From contig CAZJAK010000098.1 in the NCBI GenBank assembly GCA_964543935.1, positions 1-6,920 of the forward strand: 6,920 bases of DNA, given 5' to 3'. The position numbers were made by a program, and so were the translations under genes. Every line of letters starts with the position of its first letter. Positions within the stretch are counted from its first letter, which is position 1. Shown here one piece after another: positions 1-6,060 of this stretch. This stretch comes from JAAYDK01 sp964543935. GTDB lineage: Bacteria; Spirochaetota; Spirochaetia; Sphaerochaetales; Sphaerochaetaceae. The notes below the pieces were generated by a model that was given only the letters and a program-made list of their open reading frames with translations, was not told where the DNA came from and ran no database searches.

Positions 1-2355
1 AATCTGCCCGCTGTTTCCCAATGCCAATTGGCCCTCCACATGCAGTGCCGGTTGGAATTCCCATTCCATATCCACCGTATTGAGCAGAATGTGGAGTGCC
101 GAGGAGGCGCTGGCTCTGCTACGGCCAAAATAAGCCAGGTGAGAACTCGGTGTAGCCGTAACAAAGCCCAGCCCGATGGAAGTCGTCGCCACAGTGGCGA
201 CCTGCTCGAGGTTGACGAGGGCCATCGACAGGTTGCCCTCAAGCCGCGAGCGGTAATCGGGTCGGTCGTACGTGGCGAGCGCGATGGCCATGGTTGCACT
301 TGCGGCATGCAGGCGTTGCCACTGGGCGGGTTCGGACGACAGGTAGGGGGTGTTCAGTTCGCCTGCGAAGGTAAGGTCGAGCCCTCCTCGCCACCATGAG
401 TAAGAGGCGTTGAACACCGGCAGGTTATCGGCGAAGCTCCACCCGGCCGCCAGTGCCAAGGTGTGCCGGCCCAACAGCGAACGCATCAACAGCATCGCAC
501 CGGCGGCAACAGACTGGCCGTCTTCCAGCGGAACGGGCAACCATAACCCCATGCGTAAGTGGTCGCGGTAAGCGGTGGAGGCAAGGAGGAATCCAAGCTC
601 TTCGTCTGTCGGCACGACTGCTTCCATGCCCCAATCGACAACCTGTTCTGACAAGTCACTCACAGCGATTTGCCGTAGGGCATGGCCATGGTCGGTATAG
701 GTCAAATAGACGAGTTGGTCTGAACGCTGTTCGGCTGCAATGATACCGACCGGATCCTCAAGGACCAATGCAATCGTAGCGTTCTCCCTGTCCAACCGAT
801 ACAAAGCCAACCCACCATTCTTGTCGGAACTGAACAGGATGTCTCCCGAGGCAGTGAAACGAGGTCGGTAGATTGCCGGTGTGGCAAAGGGCGTCAATTG
901 CTGTACCGTTTGATCCAAAGCGACCTTCATCAAGGCGGACAGTCCGTTCCTGACCGCCACGACGACCACTGCATCGCCGGTCGCATTGAAGTGTGGTTCA
1001 TACACCGAGCCATCCGGCAATTCCAAGAGCGTCTCGCAAGTGCCGCTTTCGATGTGAATCCTGACCAGCCTGTAACGGGTTCCGCTCCGTTCGATGGCGA
1101 CGACAATCGAGCCATCCCCGCTGATGGCCCCTTGAATCAAACGTTTGCCAATGGTGAGCCGTTGCCATGAATCGGTTGTGATTCGGTAGAGGTACAGGTC
1201 GCTGTAGGTGACATCGGCTGTAGCGATGGCGTAGGGGTCGAACGGATCGCTCCACGGTGAGGCGACCAAACATGTCGACCCGTCGTCGGTGGCGTCGAAC
1301 GAAAGGCTGTCGGAGACCGATGGGCGCGTGACGATTGTGCTGATAGTCCCTTCACCGTCGTAGCGCACCAACGCAACGCCGGTGGAGGGTGTTCTGACCA
1401 AGCCCAACCATCCGTCGCGGATGGCAACGGGAAGGTACTGGTCGCCCTCGTCGAAGGGGGCGAACGGTGTTGAAGGTGTCGCGGCCGGTGCTGGAGCGAA
1501 CGAGAAACGCAAGGCTTCGATGGCGTCGTGGAACAGCTCGTGGCCCTTCTTGCCTGTGATCTTCTGCAGGGCAGGATCGAGACCGAAAAACGGCCAGCGC
1601 AGGAATTCATTGTTGACAGCGGCAAAGCTGTCTTGCCCATAGCGTTGCATCAGGTAATCGACGAACATGTAGCCGGTCACATAGATCCGACCCGATGGAG
1701 CGCGGGCCGATTGGTACGATCCTTGAGCAAGGCTCCACATGGTGTCGGCCAAGATGGGCGCTTTGTAGTTCAGCTCGAATCGTGTATCGTCTCCGCGACC
1801 GCCTATGGCGAGGTTCGATTCGGCATAAGTGGTGATTCCTTCGATCCACCATCCGCCCATGAACGGGGTGCTCAGCGCGACAGCGTCGGGGCCGAACAGC
1901 TTTGTCGCCACAGCGGCCAAACCCCGTGGCGTGGTCAGGTGCAGGTAATGGGTCAGTTCATGGACGAACACCGTCCGCAACCAATCGGGGCTGCGCGGTC
2001 CGAGCGAACGATCTCCGGGACTGGTGGTGAAGATGGTGATGGAGGGTGGAAACGGGCTGAAACTACCGTTGGCGAAGGCCGTTCGGCCAGCAATGACCAC
2101 GGGGATGCGTCGCTGGGGGCGGTGATCGAGCAAAGAGGAGACATGATCGAACACCTCGTCGGCAAACGAAGCGAGATGGCGGGCCTGGCTTTCGTCTTGG
2201 GCTTCGAAGACGATCTCGAACCGTTGTGTTTCCAGTTTGAGCCAACCTTGCTGTGCCGACCAAAGCTGCTGCATGAGGACTGTCGCCAACACCACCATGG
2301 TGAGGTGTTTCCCACGAGTAGTCAGGTACTTGCCGCGAAATTGGCGAGCGCTCAT
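1..2355 (-). CDS. Exported metalloprotease-like / PD40 propeller / beta-barrel protein (3' end outside window)
   Basis: The minus frame is open without a stop from the ATG at 2355 to base 1, giving 785 residues and no C-terminus. Residues 1-33 look like a signal peptide: a basic start, a hydrophobic run from about residue 19, and a WSA|QQ cleavage site. Residues about 40-285 resemble the peptidase-MA-like gluzincin fold: HELTH at 132-136 supplies two zinc-ligand histidines and the catalytic Glu133, and WWIEGITTYAE at 169-179 supplies the likely third ligand Glu172. Residues about 300-580 hold TolB/PD40-like repeats, best seen in YRPRFTASGDILFSS (497-511). From about residue 600 there are alternating amphipathic strands rich in Trp, Tyr and Leu, as in an outer-membrane barrel; this part is the least certain. 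The inferred role is an envelope or outer-membrane protein that may cleave or handle peptides. The gene starts four bases after the DUF3783-like gene stops, so it is probably translationally coupled. ATG 2298 is an alternative start, but it would shorten the signal peptide's basic region. Confidence 0.88.
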   Translation of the reverse strand, partial: MSARQFRGKYLTTRGKHLTMVVLATVLMQQLWSAQQGWLKLETQRFEIVFEAQDESQARHLASFADEVFDHVSSLLDHRPQRRIPVVIAGRTAFANGSFSPFPPSITIFTTSPGDRSLGPRSPDWLRTVFVHELTHYLHLTTPRGLAAVATKLFGPDAVALSTPFMGGWWIEGITTYAESNLAIGGRGDDTRFELNYKAPILADTMWSLAQGSYQSARAPSGRIYVTGYMFVDYLMQRYGQDSFAAVNNEFLRWPFFGLDPALQKITGKKGHELFHDAIEALRFSFAPAPAATPSTPFAPFDEGDQYLPVAIRDGWLGLVRTPSTGVALVRYDGEGTISTIVTRPSVSDSLSFDATDDGSTCLVASPWSDPFDPYAIATADVTYSDLYLYRITTDSWQRLTIGKRLIQGAISGDGSIVVAIERSGTRYRLVRIHIESGTCETLLELPDGSVYEPHFNATGDAVVVVAVRNGLSALMKVALDQTVQQLTPFATPAIYRPRFTASGDILFSSDKNGGLALYRLDRENATIALVLEDPVGIIAAEQRSDQLVYLTYTDHGHALRQIAVSDLSEQVVDWGMEAVVPTDEELGFLLASTAYRDHLRMGLWLPVPLEDGQSVAAGAMLLMRSLLGRHTLALAAGWSFADNLPVFNASYSWWRGGLDLTFAGELNTPYLSSEPAQWQRLHAASATMAIALATYDRPDYRSRLEGNLSMALVNLEQVATVATTSIGLGFVTATPSSHLAYFGRSRASASSALHILLNTVDMEWEFQPALHVEGQLALGNSGQI

Positions 2356-2359
2356 GCTG

Positions 2360-2596
2360 TCATGCCTGCGTCTGGCTCGAAGGATTAGCCGCTTTGTGTT
2401 TGAAATAGGCGTGCTCGGCGGTGATATCGGCGATCACGTCTTGGAGCCTCATCTCGAGCGATCGTGCTGTCGTCATGGCGAAAGCCACATCGGTCGACTT
2501 GCCCAATTCTTGTTTCACCGCCCGCATGACGGCGAACACCTCTTCCTTGCTGAAGCCGGCCAGCAGGACGACTTTTGTCGGGTCGGTTGTTTCCAT
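2360..2596 (-). CDS. DUF3783-like small cytoplasmic protein
   Basis: This gene encodes 78 residues with no signal peptide or membrane segment. The N-terminal VVLLAGFSKEEV resembles the 'llxGfsxeEl' opening of the DUF3783 family, and the central region (DVAFAMTTARSLEMRLQDVI) fits its second half. The family has no established biochemical function, so only the family is proposed. The open frame extends upstream to 2737, but the extra 47 residues look non-coding and overlap the divergent hydrolase start. The strong promoter at 2603-2631 also lies inside that extension, so ATG 2596 is chosen. No Shine-Dalgarno sequence precedes ATG 2596, which agrees with a leaderless start. It is the first gene of an operon with the large exported protein, four bases apart. 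The tail (KHKAANPSSQTQA) is polar and probably disordered. Confidence 0.78.
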   Translation of the reverse strand: METTDPTKVVLLAGFSKEEVFAVMRAVKQELGKSTDVAFAMTTARSLEMRLQDVIADITAEHAYFKHKAANPSSQTQA

Positions 2597-2602
2597 ACGG
2601 CC

Positions 2603-2631
2603 ATCATAGGGGTTGTCTGACAGCGCGGCAA
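2603..2631 (-). promoter_or_regulatory. Sigma70-type promoter of the DUF3783 operon, predicted leaderless
   Basis: On the minus strand, TTGCCG (2631-2626, 4 of 6 matches to TTGACA) is followed by a 17-base spacer and TATGAT (2608-2603, 5 of 6 matches to TATAAT). Only six bases (GGCCGT) separate the -10 box from ATG 2596. Transcription would therefore begin at or within a base or two of the start codon, and no Shine-Dalgarno sequence is present. Confidence 0.7.
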
Positions 2632-2669
2632 GGCCCTTGTGTACTGATCCACTTGCACTTGCGGTTCGA

Positions 2670-2698
2670 TTGACAGCTTTATCAGGGGAAGATAAGCT
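2670..2698 (+). promoter_or_regulatory. Probable promoter of the alpha/beta hydrolase gene
   Basis: A perfect -35 hexamer TTGACA lies at 2670-2675. The -10 box is weaker: GATAAG at 2691-2696 (spacer 15, 4 of 6) or TAAGCT at 2693-2698 (spacer 17, 3 of 6). The predicted transcript start near 2703-2706 lies downstream of the TTG at 2613. It argues that the hydrolase starts later than the longest open frame. The promoter is divergent to that of the DUF3783 operon, with the two -35 boxes about 40 bases apart. Confidence 0.45.
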
Positions 2699-2725
2699 CA
2701 AGCGTACCGCGTGTGCACAAGCGCG

Positions 2726-2734
2726 AAAGGGTGG
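2726..2734 (+). promoter_or_regulatory. Shine-Dalgarno sequence that suggests the hydrolase start
   Basis: AAAGGGTGG at 2726-2734 is the only good ribosome-binding sequence before the hydrolase membrane segment. It is well spaced for the in-frame CTG at 2739 and about 25 bases from TTG 2760, which is too far. No ATG or GTG occurs in frame here. Confidence 0.4.
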
Positions 2735-2738
2735 CATC

Positions 2739-3767
2739 CTGGAACATCAGACGCTCTCGTTGGGGCAGTGGATCATATTAAGCATCGTACTGGCCCTGTA
2801 TGCCTTCTCGTTGTACATCACGCGCAAAGAGAAACGCAGCGCCCGGTCTTGGTATGCCGAGCGGTTGTTGGTGTGGCGGATCAAGCAGGGCATTTTCGTT
2901 ATGCCGGATGATCCTGAGGTTTTTTTGCGCCAGCAGGCTGTGGAGAATGAGAAACCGTATGAGTTGCCGGCGGCTTTGCGTTTGATCGGCAAGATGCAAC
3001 GGTTGCAACTCGCTGGCCTTGATTGCGTGGTCCTTGGGGGAGGATCCAATCCGCTGCGGATCATTTACCTCCACGGCGGGGCTTATGTGCAACAACCGTT
3101 GCTTCCCCACTGGACATTCTTGGACATGCTGGGGCGCAAGACTGCAGCCGAGATCATCGTACCGTTGTATCCCAAAGCCCCTGTCCACACGGTCGAGGAG
3201 ACTTTGGCCAAACTCGAGGACCTCTACCGGTTGTTGCTCGATGTCTGTCGGGCTTGCGACACGGTGGTGATGGGCGATTCGGCTGGAGGCGGATTGACAC
3301 TGGCTTTTGCCCAATTGTTGGCCAAACGGAAACTCCCCCAACCGAATCGGCTCATCATGATCTCGCCTTGGTTGGATGTGTCGATGGACAATCCCGATAT
3401 CCGCGATTTGGAATCCAAAGACCCGATGTTGCAACGCAAGCATCTGGCAGCCATGGGACGCGCTTGGGCGGGAGGAATCGACGTCCACGATTGGAGGGTG
3501 AGCCCGTTGTACGGCAATTGTTCCTCGCTGGCCCCGATGACCGTATATGTGGGCACCCATGAGTTGTTTCTCGCTGATGTGCGCCGGTTCAAGTTGATCG
3601 CGCGCGGACAGGGAGCCGATGTCGACATCCGCGTCTATCCCAAGATGAACCACGTCTTCCCGTTGTTTCCCATCCCCGAGGCGAAACGGGCCATGAAAGA
3701 AATCGTGCGTTTGGTGGCCGAGTCGAATACGCAACCGTCAGGGCAGATCGAAGACCAGCACCGGTGA
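2739..3767 (+). CDS. Membrane-anchored alpha/beta hydrolase (HSL-type, fold-3 esterase/lipase)
   Basis: From the chosen start this encodes 342 residues. A single transmembrane helix (about residues 8-27, WIILSIVLALYAF) is followed by the basic RKEKR, which suggests that the catalytic domain stays in the cytoplasm. The domain carries the hormone-sensitive-lipase family signatures: HGGAY (112-116) for the oxyanion hole, GDSAGG (179-184) with nucleophile Ser181, and KMNHVF with His304. The acid residue falls in GTHELFLAD; aligned with the usual GxxDxL pattern, Glu275 replaces the Asp, with Asp280 as a less likely alternative. The family hydrolyses carboxylic esters; the substrate cannot be told. 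The start is uncertain. The frame opens back to TTG 2613, but that leader looks non-coding and lies before the predicted promoter. CTG 2739 has the best ribosome-binding site; TTG 2760 is the other option. The 3' end overlaps the convergent RCC1 gene by 30 bases. Confidence 0.85.
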   Translation: MEHQTLSLGQWIILSIVLALYAFSLYITRKEKRSARSWYAERLLVWRIKQGIFVMPDDPEVFLRQQAVENEKPYELPAALRLIGKMQRLQLAGLDCVVLGGGSNPLRIIYLHGGAYVQQPLLPHWTFLDMLGRKTAAEIIVPLYPKAPVHTVEETLAKLEDLYRLLLDVCRACDTVVMGDSAGGGLTLAFAQLLAKRKLPQPNRLIMISPWLDVSMDNPDIRDLESKDPMLQRKHLAAMGRAWAGGIDVHDWRVSPLYGNCSSLAPMTVYVGTHELFLADVRRFKLIARGQGADVDIRVYPKMNHVFPLFPIPEAKRAMKEIVRLVAESNTQPSGQIEDQHR

Positions 3768-5555
3768 GGTCTTGAAGTTGTTGAAGCTGCCGTCACCGAG
3801 TTGGCCGGCCGCGTTGCTTCCGAATCCCCACAGTCGGCCATCCTCATCCATTACCAAGGTGTGCTCAATTGCAGCTTGTACTGCCTTGACATGGTCCATG
3901 ACATGGACCGGCTTGGCTTTGTTTACACGAGTCCCATCACCGAGTTGACCTTGGGTATTCGCCCCCATAGCCCACAAACTCCCGTCGCGCGTGATGTAAA
4001 GGGTGTGCATTTCGCCGGCACTCACTGCAACGACCCCTTCGGCGACTTGGACCGGTTTGAGACGACTTTGGGTGGTTCCGTCACCCAGTTGCCCGTACTC
4101 GTTGTAACCGCAAGCCCACAGAGTCCCGTCCTCTTTGAGGATCATGGTGTGGTATTCGCCGGTTGCTGCGGCCTTGACCCCTTCCATGATCTTCTGGGGT
4201 GTCGGTCGGGAAACCGGGGTGCCGTCTCCGAGTTGGCCTTTGGTGTTCTCCCCGCACCCGTAAAGCGTTCCCGAGCGGTCGATGTAGAGGGTGTGGAAAC
4301 CACCTGCACTGGCCGAGACCACATCACGGGCGACTTGTTGGAATGTCGTGCGGTCGGCTGTTCCTCCGTCGCCAAGCTGTCCCGACCTGTTGTCGCCGCT
4401 TGTCCACAAGGTCCCGTCAGTCTTGAGCGCGGCGCTGTGGAGGTAACCCGCCGAGACGGAAACGACACCGTCCAACACGTGTACGAACTCCCGGCGGTCA
4501 ACCGTGTCACCGGTGCCTAACGATCCGCTATGGTTGTTGCCGGTCCCCCACAAGCTGCCGTCTTGTTTGACAATCCACGATACGCCATGTCCTGCCGAGA
4601 GCGAAACGACATCCGTAGCGACTGTGGTCGGCTTGGGGAAGTTTGCCTTTGCCGCCAGTCCCAACTGGCCCCGGTCATTTGTTCCGGTCACCCATAAATT
4701 CCCGTCTTGGGTGACGACCAGCGATTGCCACCCGCCAATGGAAAAGTCGAGGTACTGCTCGGATTGCGGGGCTGCTTCGGACTCAATCGGTTGAGGCTTG
4801 GCGGTGCTGGCAGAGGGTTTCTGCGGGATCTGGGCCACGATGACCGCTTCTGCCGCTGGGGAAGGCATGGGTGTCGGAGGTGCCTTTGGCATGGCTATGG
4901 TTTTTAAGAGCGTGCGACCGCTCAGCCACGCTTGCCAAGCAGGTGCCGTCCATGTGGCCATCAGGTCGACAGCCTTGCGGTCGGCAGGGAATTGTTCAAT
5001 GCGGACTGATGCGGGATCGACCTTCCAGCGGTCGGCTGATAGCACGGCTGCACCACCTTTTCGGCTGAAGGCGATGAAGTAATGGCCGAATGTGGCGATG
5101 TGGCCACTTTCGACTGTCAGCACCAGCGGTTCCCCCAAGGCGAATTCTTGGCGCACCACATAGGGAGCCGCTTGGTAGGGTCGATACTCCGGCAGCTTGG
5201 TTTTGGGCATCTTCGACTGGTCGGCATAGATGTGCAGGAAACCTTTGAGGGTGTACTCACCGGCTGCAACGTTGGTCGCAATGTAGAGGGAGTCCAATCC
5301 TTGGGTTGTGTCCGACACGGAAAATTCTAGCAATACTCCACGACTATCTACGATCCAAGGGACCCAACCGGTCAAGCCGGTGTTCACCAACGGGAAGGTG
5401 TGCTGGTCTTGCCGGGTAGCACCTTCTATGACCACCAAGGATGCGCTTTGGCCGCTGGGGAAGTCGACCAAGGGCCAGGGTGGGGTGAGAGTCAGGCAAC
5501 TGGTGAGCACGAGTGTGATGGCGAGCAGTTGCAGTCCGGTTCGGATTCTACCCAT
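3738..5555 (-). CDS. Lipoprotein with seven-bladed RCC1-repeat propeller
   Basis: This encodes 605 residues. The start is ATG 5555, six bases after a perfect AGGAGG. The nearby ATG at 5561 abuts that site, and the open frame continues to 5660 only through non-coding-like sequence. Residues 1-20 are a lipoprotein signal (MGRIRTG, a hydrophobic core, then LTSC), with Cys20 the predicted lipidated residue. Residues about 21-215 form an unrecognised domain rich in predicted beta strand. Residues about 222-265 are a Pro/Ala/Ser-rich linker. Residues 274-605 are seven RCC1 repeats with the core xxDGxLWxxGxNxxGQLGDG. RCC1 propellers are protein-interaction platforms: eukaryotic RCC1 binds Ran, and the bacterial BLIP-II inhibits beta-lactamases. 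An envelope binding role is therefore inferred; the partner is unknown. There are no Ran-exchange or enzymatic motifs to invoke. The gene is convergent with the hydrolase and overlaps its last nine codons. Confidence 0.93.
   Translation of the reverse strand: MGRIRTGLQLLAITLVLTSCLTLTPPWPLVDFPSGQSASLVVIEGATRQDQHTFPLVNTGLTGWVPWIVDSRGVLLEFSVSDTTQGLDSLYIATNVAAGEYTLKGFLHIYADQSKMPKTKLPEYRPYQAAPYVVRQEFALGEPLVLTVESGHIATFGHYFIAFSRKGGAAVLSADRWKVDPASVRIEQFPADRKAVDLMATWTAPAWQAWLSGRTLLKTIAMPKAPPTPMPSPAAEAVIVAQIPQKPSASTAKPQPIESEAAPQSEQYLDFSIGGWQSLVVTQDGNLWVTGTNDRGQLGLAAKANFPKPTTVATDVVSLSAGHGVSWIVKQDGSLWGTGNNHSGSLGTGDTVDRREFVHVLDGVVSVSAGYLHSAALKTDGTLWTSGDNRSGQLGDGGTADRTTFQQVARDVVSASAGGFHTLYIDRSGTLYGCGENTKGQLGDGTPVSRPTPQKIMEGVKAAATGEYHTMILKEDGTLWACGYNEYGQLGDGTTQSRLKPVQVAEGVVAVSAGEMHTLYITRDGSLWAMGANTQGQLGDGTRVNKAKPVHVMDHVKAVQAAIEHTLVMDEDGRLWGFGSNAAGQLGDGSFNNFKTSPVLVFDLP
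3741..4736 (-). repeat. Seven tandem 144-base RCC1 repeat units
   Basis: The units run 4736-4593, 4592-4449, 4448-4305, 4304-4161, 4160-4017, 4016-3873 and 3872-3741. Six have exactly 48 codons without insertion or deletion, and the last has 44. Units 3 to 7 keep GQLGDG, while the first two have drifted (GQLGLAA and GSLGTGD). On the plus strand the motif shows as recurring variants of ccgtcaccgagttggcc. The units are diverged at the DNA level, so this is an old protein repeat rather than a recent amplification. Confidence 0.92.
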
Positions 5556-5561
5556 GTCCAT

Positions 5562-5567
5562 CCTCCT
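5562..5567 (-). promoter_or_regulatory. Shine-Dalgarno sequence fixing the RCC1 lipoprotein start
   Basis: The minus strand reads AGGAGG, then ATGGAC, then ATG. The site touches the first ATG (5561) and is six bases from the second (5555), so translation should begin at 5555. Confidence 0.8.
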
Positions 5568-5610
5568 ATCGAAAGCGCTGGTCCGAAGGATCATTGGATG
5601 TCTGTGCCAC

Positions 5611-5648
5611 GTGATGCGGGATACTGGTTTCCAGTGTATCACCATCGC
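5611..5648 (-). repeat. Imperfect hairpin in the leader of the RCC1 lipoprotein gene
   Basis: Plus-strand arms pair as GTGATG (5611-5616) with CATCGC (5643-5648, one G-T wobble), GATAC (5620-5624) with GTATC (5636-5640), and TGG (5625-5627) with CCA (5631-5633). The loop is TTT, and there are small internal asymmetries of 3/2 and 0/2 bases. It lies 56-93 bases upstream of the start codon. It could be an mRNA leader hairpin or part of an operator; no U-tract follows, so it is not a standard terminator. Confidence 0.45.
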
Positions 5649-5685
5649 TGTGCATTGCATATTTAGTACATATAAAGCACAGCGA
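5645..5685. promoter_or_regulatory. 9-bp perfect inverted repeat flanking an AT-rich core, probable operator
   Basis: TCGCTGTGC (5645-5653) and GCACAGCGA (5677-5685) are exact reverse complements, separated by 23 bases of which only three are G or C. The arm-to-arm distance is about 32 bases, close to three turns of B-DNA, so both arms face the same side of the helix. The core contains -10-like sequence on the minus strand (TATATG, TAAATAT). Placed about 90-130 bases upstream of the RCC1 lipoprotein start, it fits a pair of half-sites for a regulator of that gene. An RNA stem with a large loop is the alternative. Confidence 0.5.
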
Positions 5686-5790
5686 AACTATTCGTTCATC
5701 AGTGAATCATGCAATTGTTGGATTATGTGCAATAAGTAATTGAAAGATAATGAATAAATACGTTGAATTAACAGAAATTCGTTGTATAGT
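5686..5790. other. AT-rich non-coding stretch
   Basis: No open frame with a ribosome-binding site is visible. G+C is about 27% by count over 5701-5790, far below the flanking genes. I find no convincing terminator, tRNA or repeat in it. It separates the probable operator from the gene remnant. Confidence 0.6.
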
Positions 5791-5940
5791 TTAGGTAACC
5801 TCAAGCCACAAAGGAACCACCACCTTAGTCCAGTCGTGACCACCATGCTTGTTCGAGTGCAACGTGTCTCTTGCCAGTTGCATGGCGGTCTGTCGTTGGG
5901 TCTTGTTCAATTTCAATTGGAAATCCGACGGCTGGTAATC
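5791..5940 (-). pseudogene. 49-codon gene remnant (3' end of a lost gene)
   Basis: Inside the AT-rich intergenic region, the minus frame from 5940 to the TAA at 5793-5791 reads as a normal protein C-terminus. The sequence begins DYQPSDFQLKLNKTQRQTA, includes ARDTLHSNKHGGHDWTK, and ends VVVPLWLEVT. An in-frame TAA (5943-5941) sits directly before it, and no ATG or GTG with a ribosome-binding site opens it. Possible starts inside are TTG 5916, TTG 5910 and ATG 5883, none with a Shine-Dalgarno sequence. Base composition changes sharply at its edges, with about 13% G+C in the 60 bases beyond 5940. I do not recognise the family. The best reading is a decayed gene whose last part survives; a small gene with a weak start is the alternative. 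Confidence 0.45.
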
Positions 5941-5943
5941 TTA

Positions 5944-5977
5944 TTGTGTAAAAGATGATAAATAATTACAATATAAC
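5944..5977 (+). promoter_or_regulatory. Probable promoter of the small lipoprotein gene
   Basis: TTGTGT (5944-5949, 3 of 6) is followed by a 17-base spacer and TACAAT (5967-5972, 5 of 6). An overlapping second -10 candidate, TATAAC, lies at 5972-5977. The whole stretch 5941-6000 has only eight G or C bases in 60. The predicted leader before ATG 6061 is about 80 bases. AT-rich DNA produces -10-like matches by chance, so confidence is moderate. Confidence 0.4.
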
Positions 5978-6048
5978 AAATTATTAATAAAAAAGCTTTA
6001 CTGGGCAAGTCTTGCATGCCATCATGGAACCATCTTGGATCTCAATGC

Positions 6049-6055
6049 AAGGAGG
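6049..6055 (+). promoter_or_regulatory. Shine-Dalgarno sequence fixing the small lipoprotein start
   Basis: AAGGAGG at 6049-6055 lies five bases before ATG 6061. It decides against the earlier in-frame ATG at 6016, which has no such site and would bury the signal peptide behind 15 polar residues. Confidence 0.85.
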
Positions 6056-6060
6056 AAGGC

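Noticed and set aside
1528..2388. Plus-strand open frame of 286 codons
   Set aside because: It is antisense to the metalloprotease domain with its HELTH motif, and no ribosome-binding site or recognisable domain supports it.
2597..2737. Upstream extension of the DUF3783-like protein (47 residues)
   Set aside because: The sequence is low in protein-like character, covers the operon's own promoter and overlaps the start of the divergent hydrolase.
2778..3734. Minus-strand open frame of 318 codons
   Set aside because: It lies fully antisense to the alpha/beta hydrolase, which has clear catalytic motifs. Its translation is rich in His, Gln and Arg and shows no domain.
3801..4520. Plus-strand open frame of 239 codons with internal periodicity
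   Set aside because: It is the antisense shadow of the RCC1 repeats, and its periodicity is inherited from the 144-base units.
3741..4736. Tandem repeat considered as a CRISPR or satellite array
   Set aside because: The units are coding, diverged and in register with RCC1 blades; there are no identical repeats with unique spacers.
5609..5614. CACGTG palindrome near the RCC1 lipoprotein leader
   Set aside because: A six-base palindrome is expected by chance, and it has no second copy or clear relation to the promoter.
5844..5959. Plus-strand ATG frame of about 37 codons opposite the gene remnant
   Set aside because: It has no ribosome-binding site and its composition is less protein-like than the minus-strand frame.
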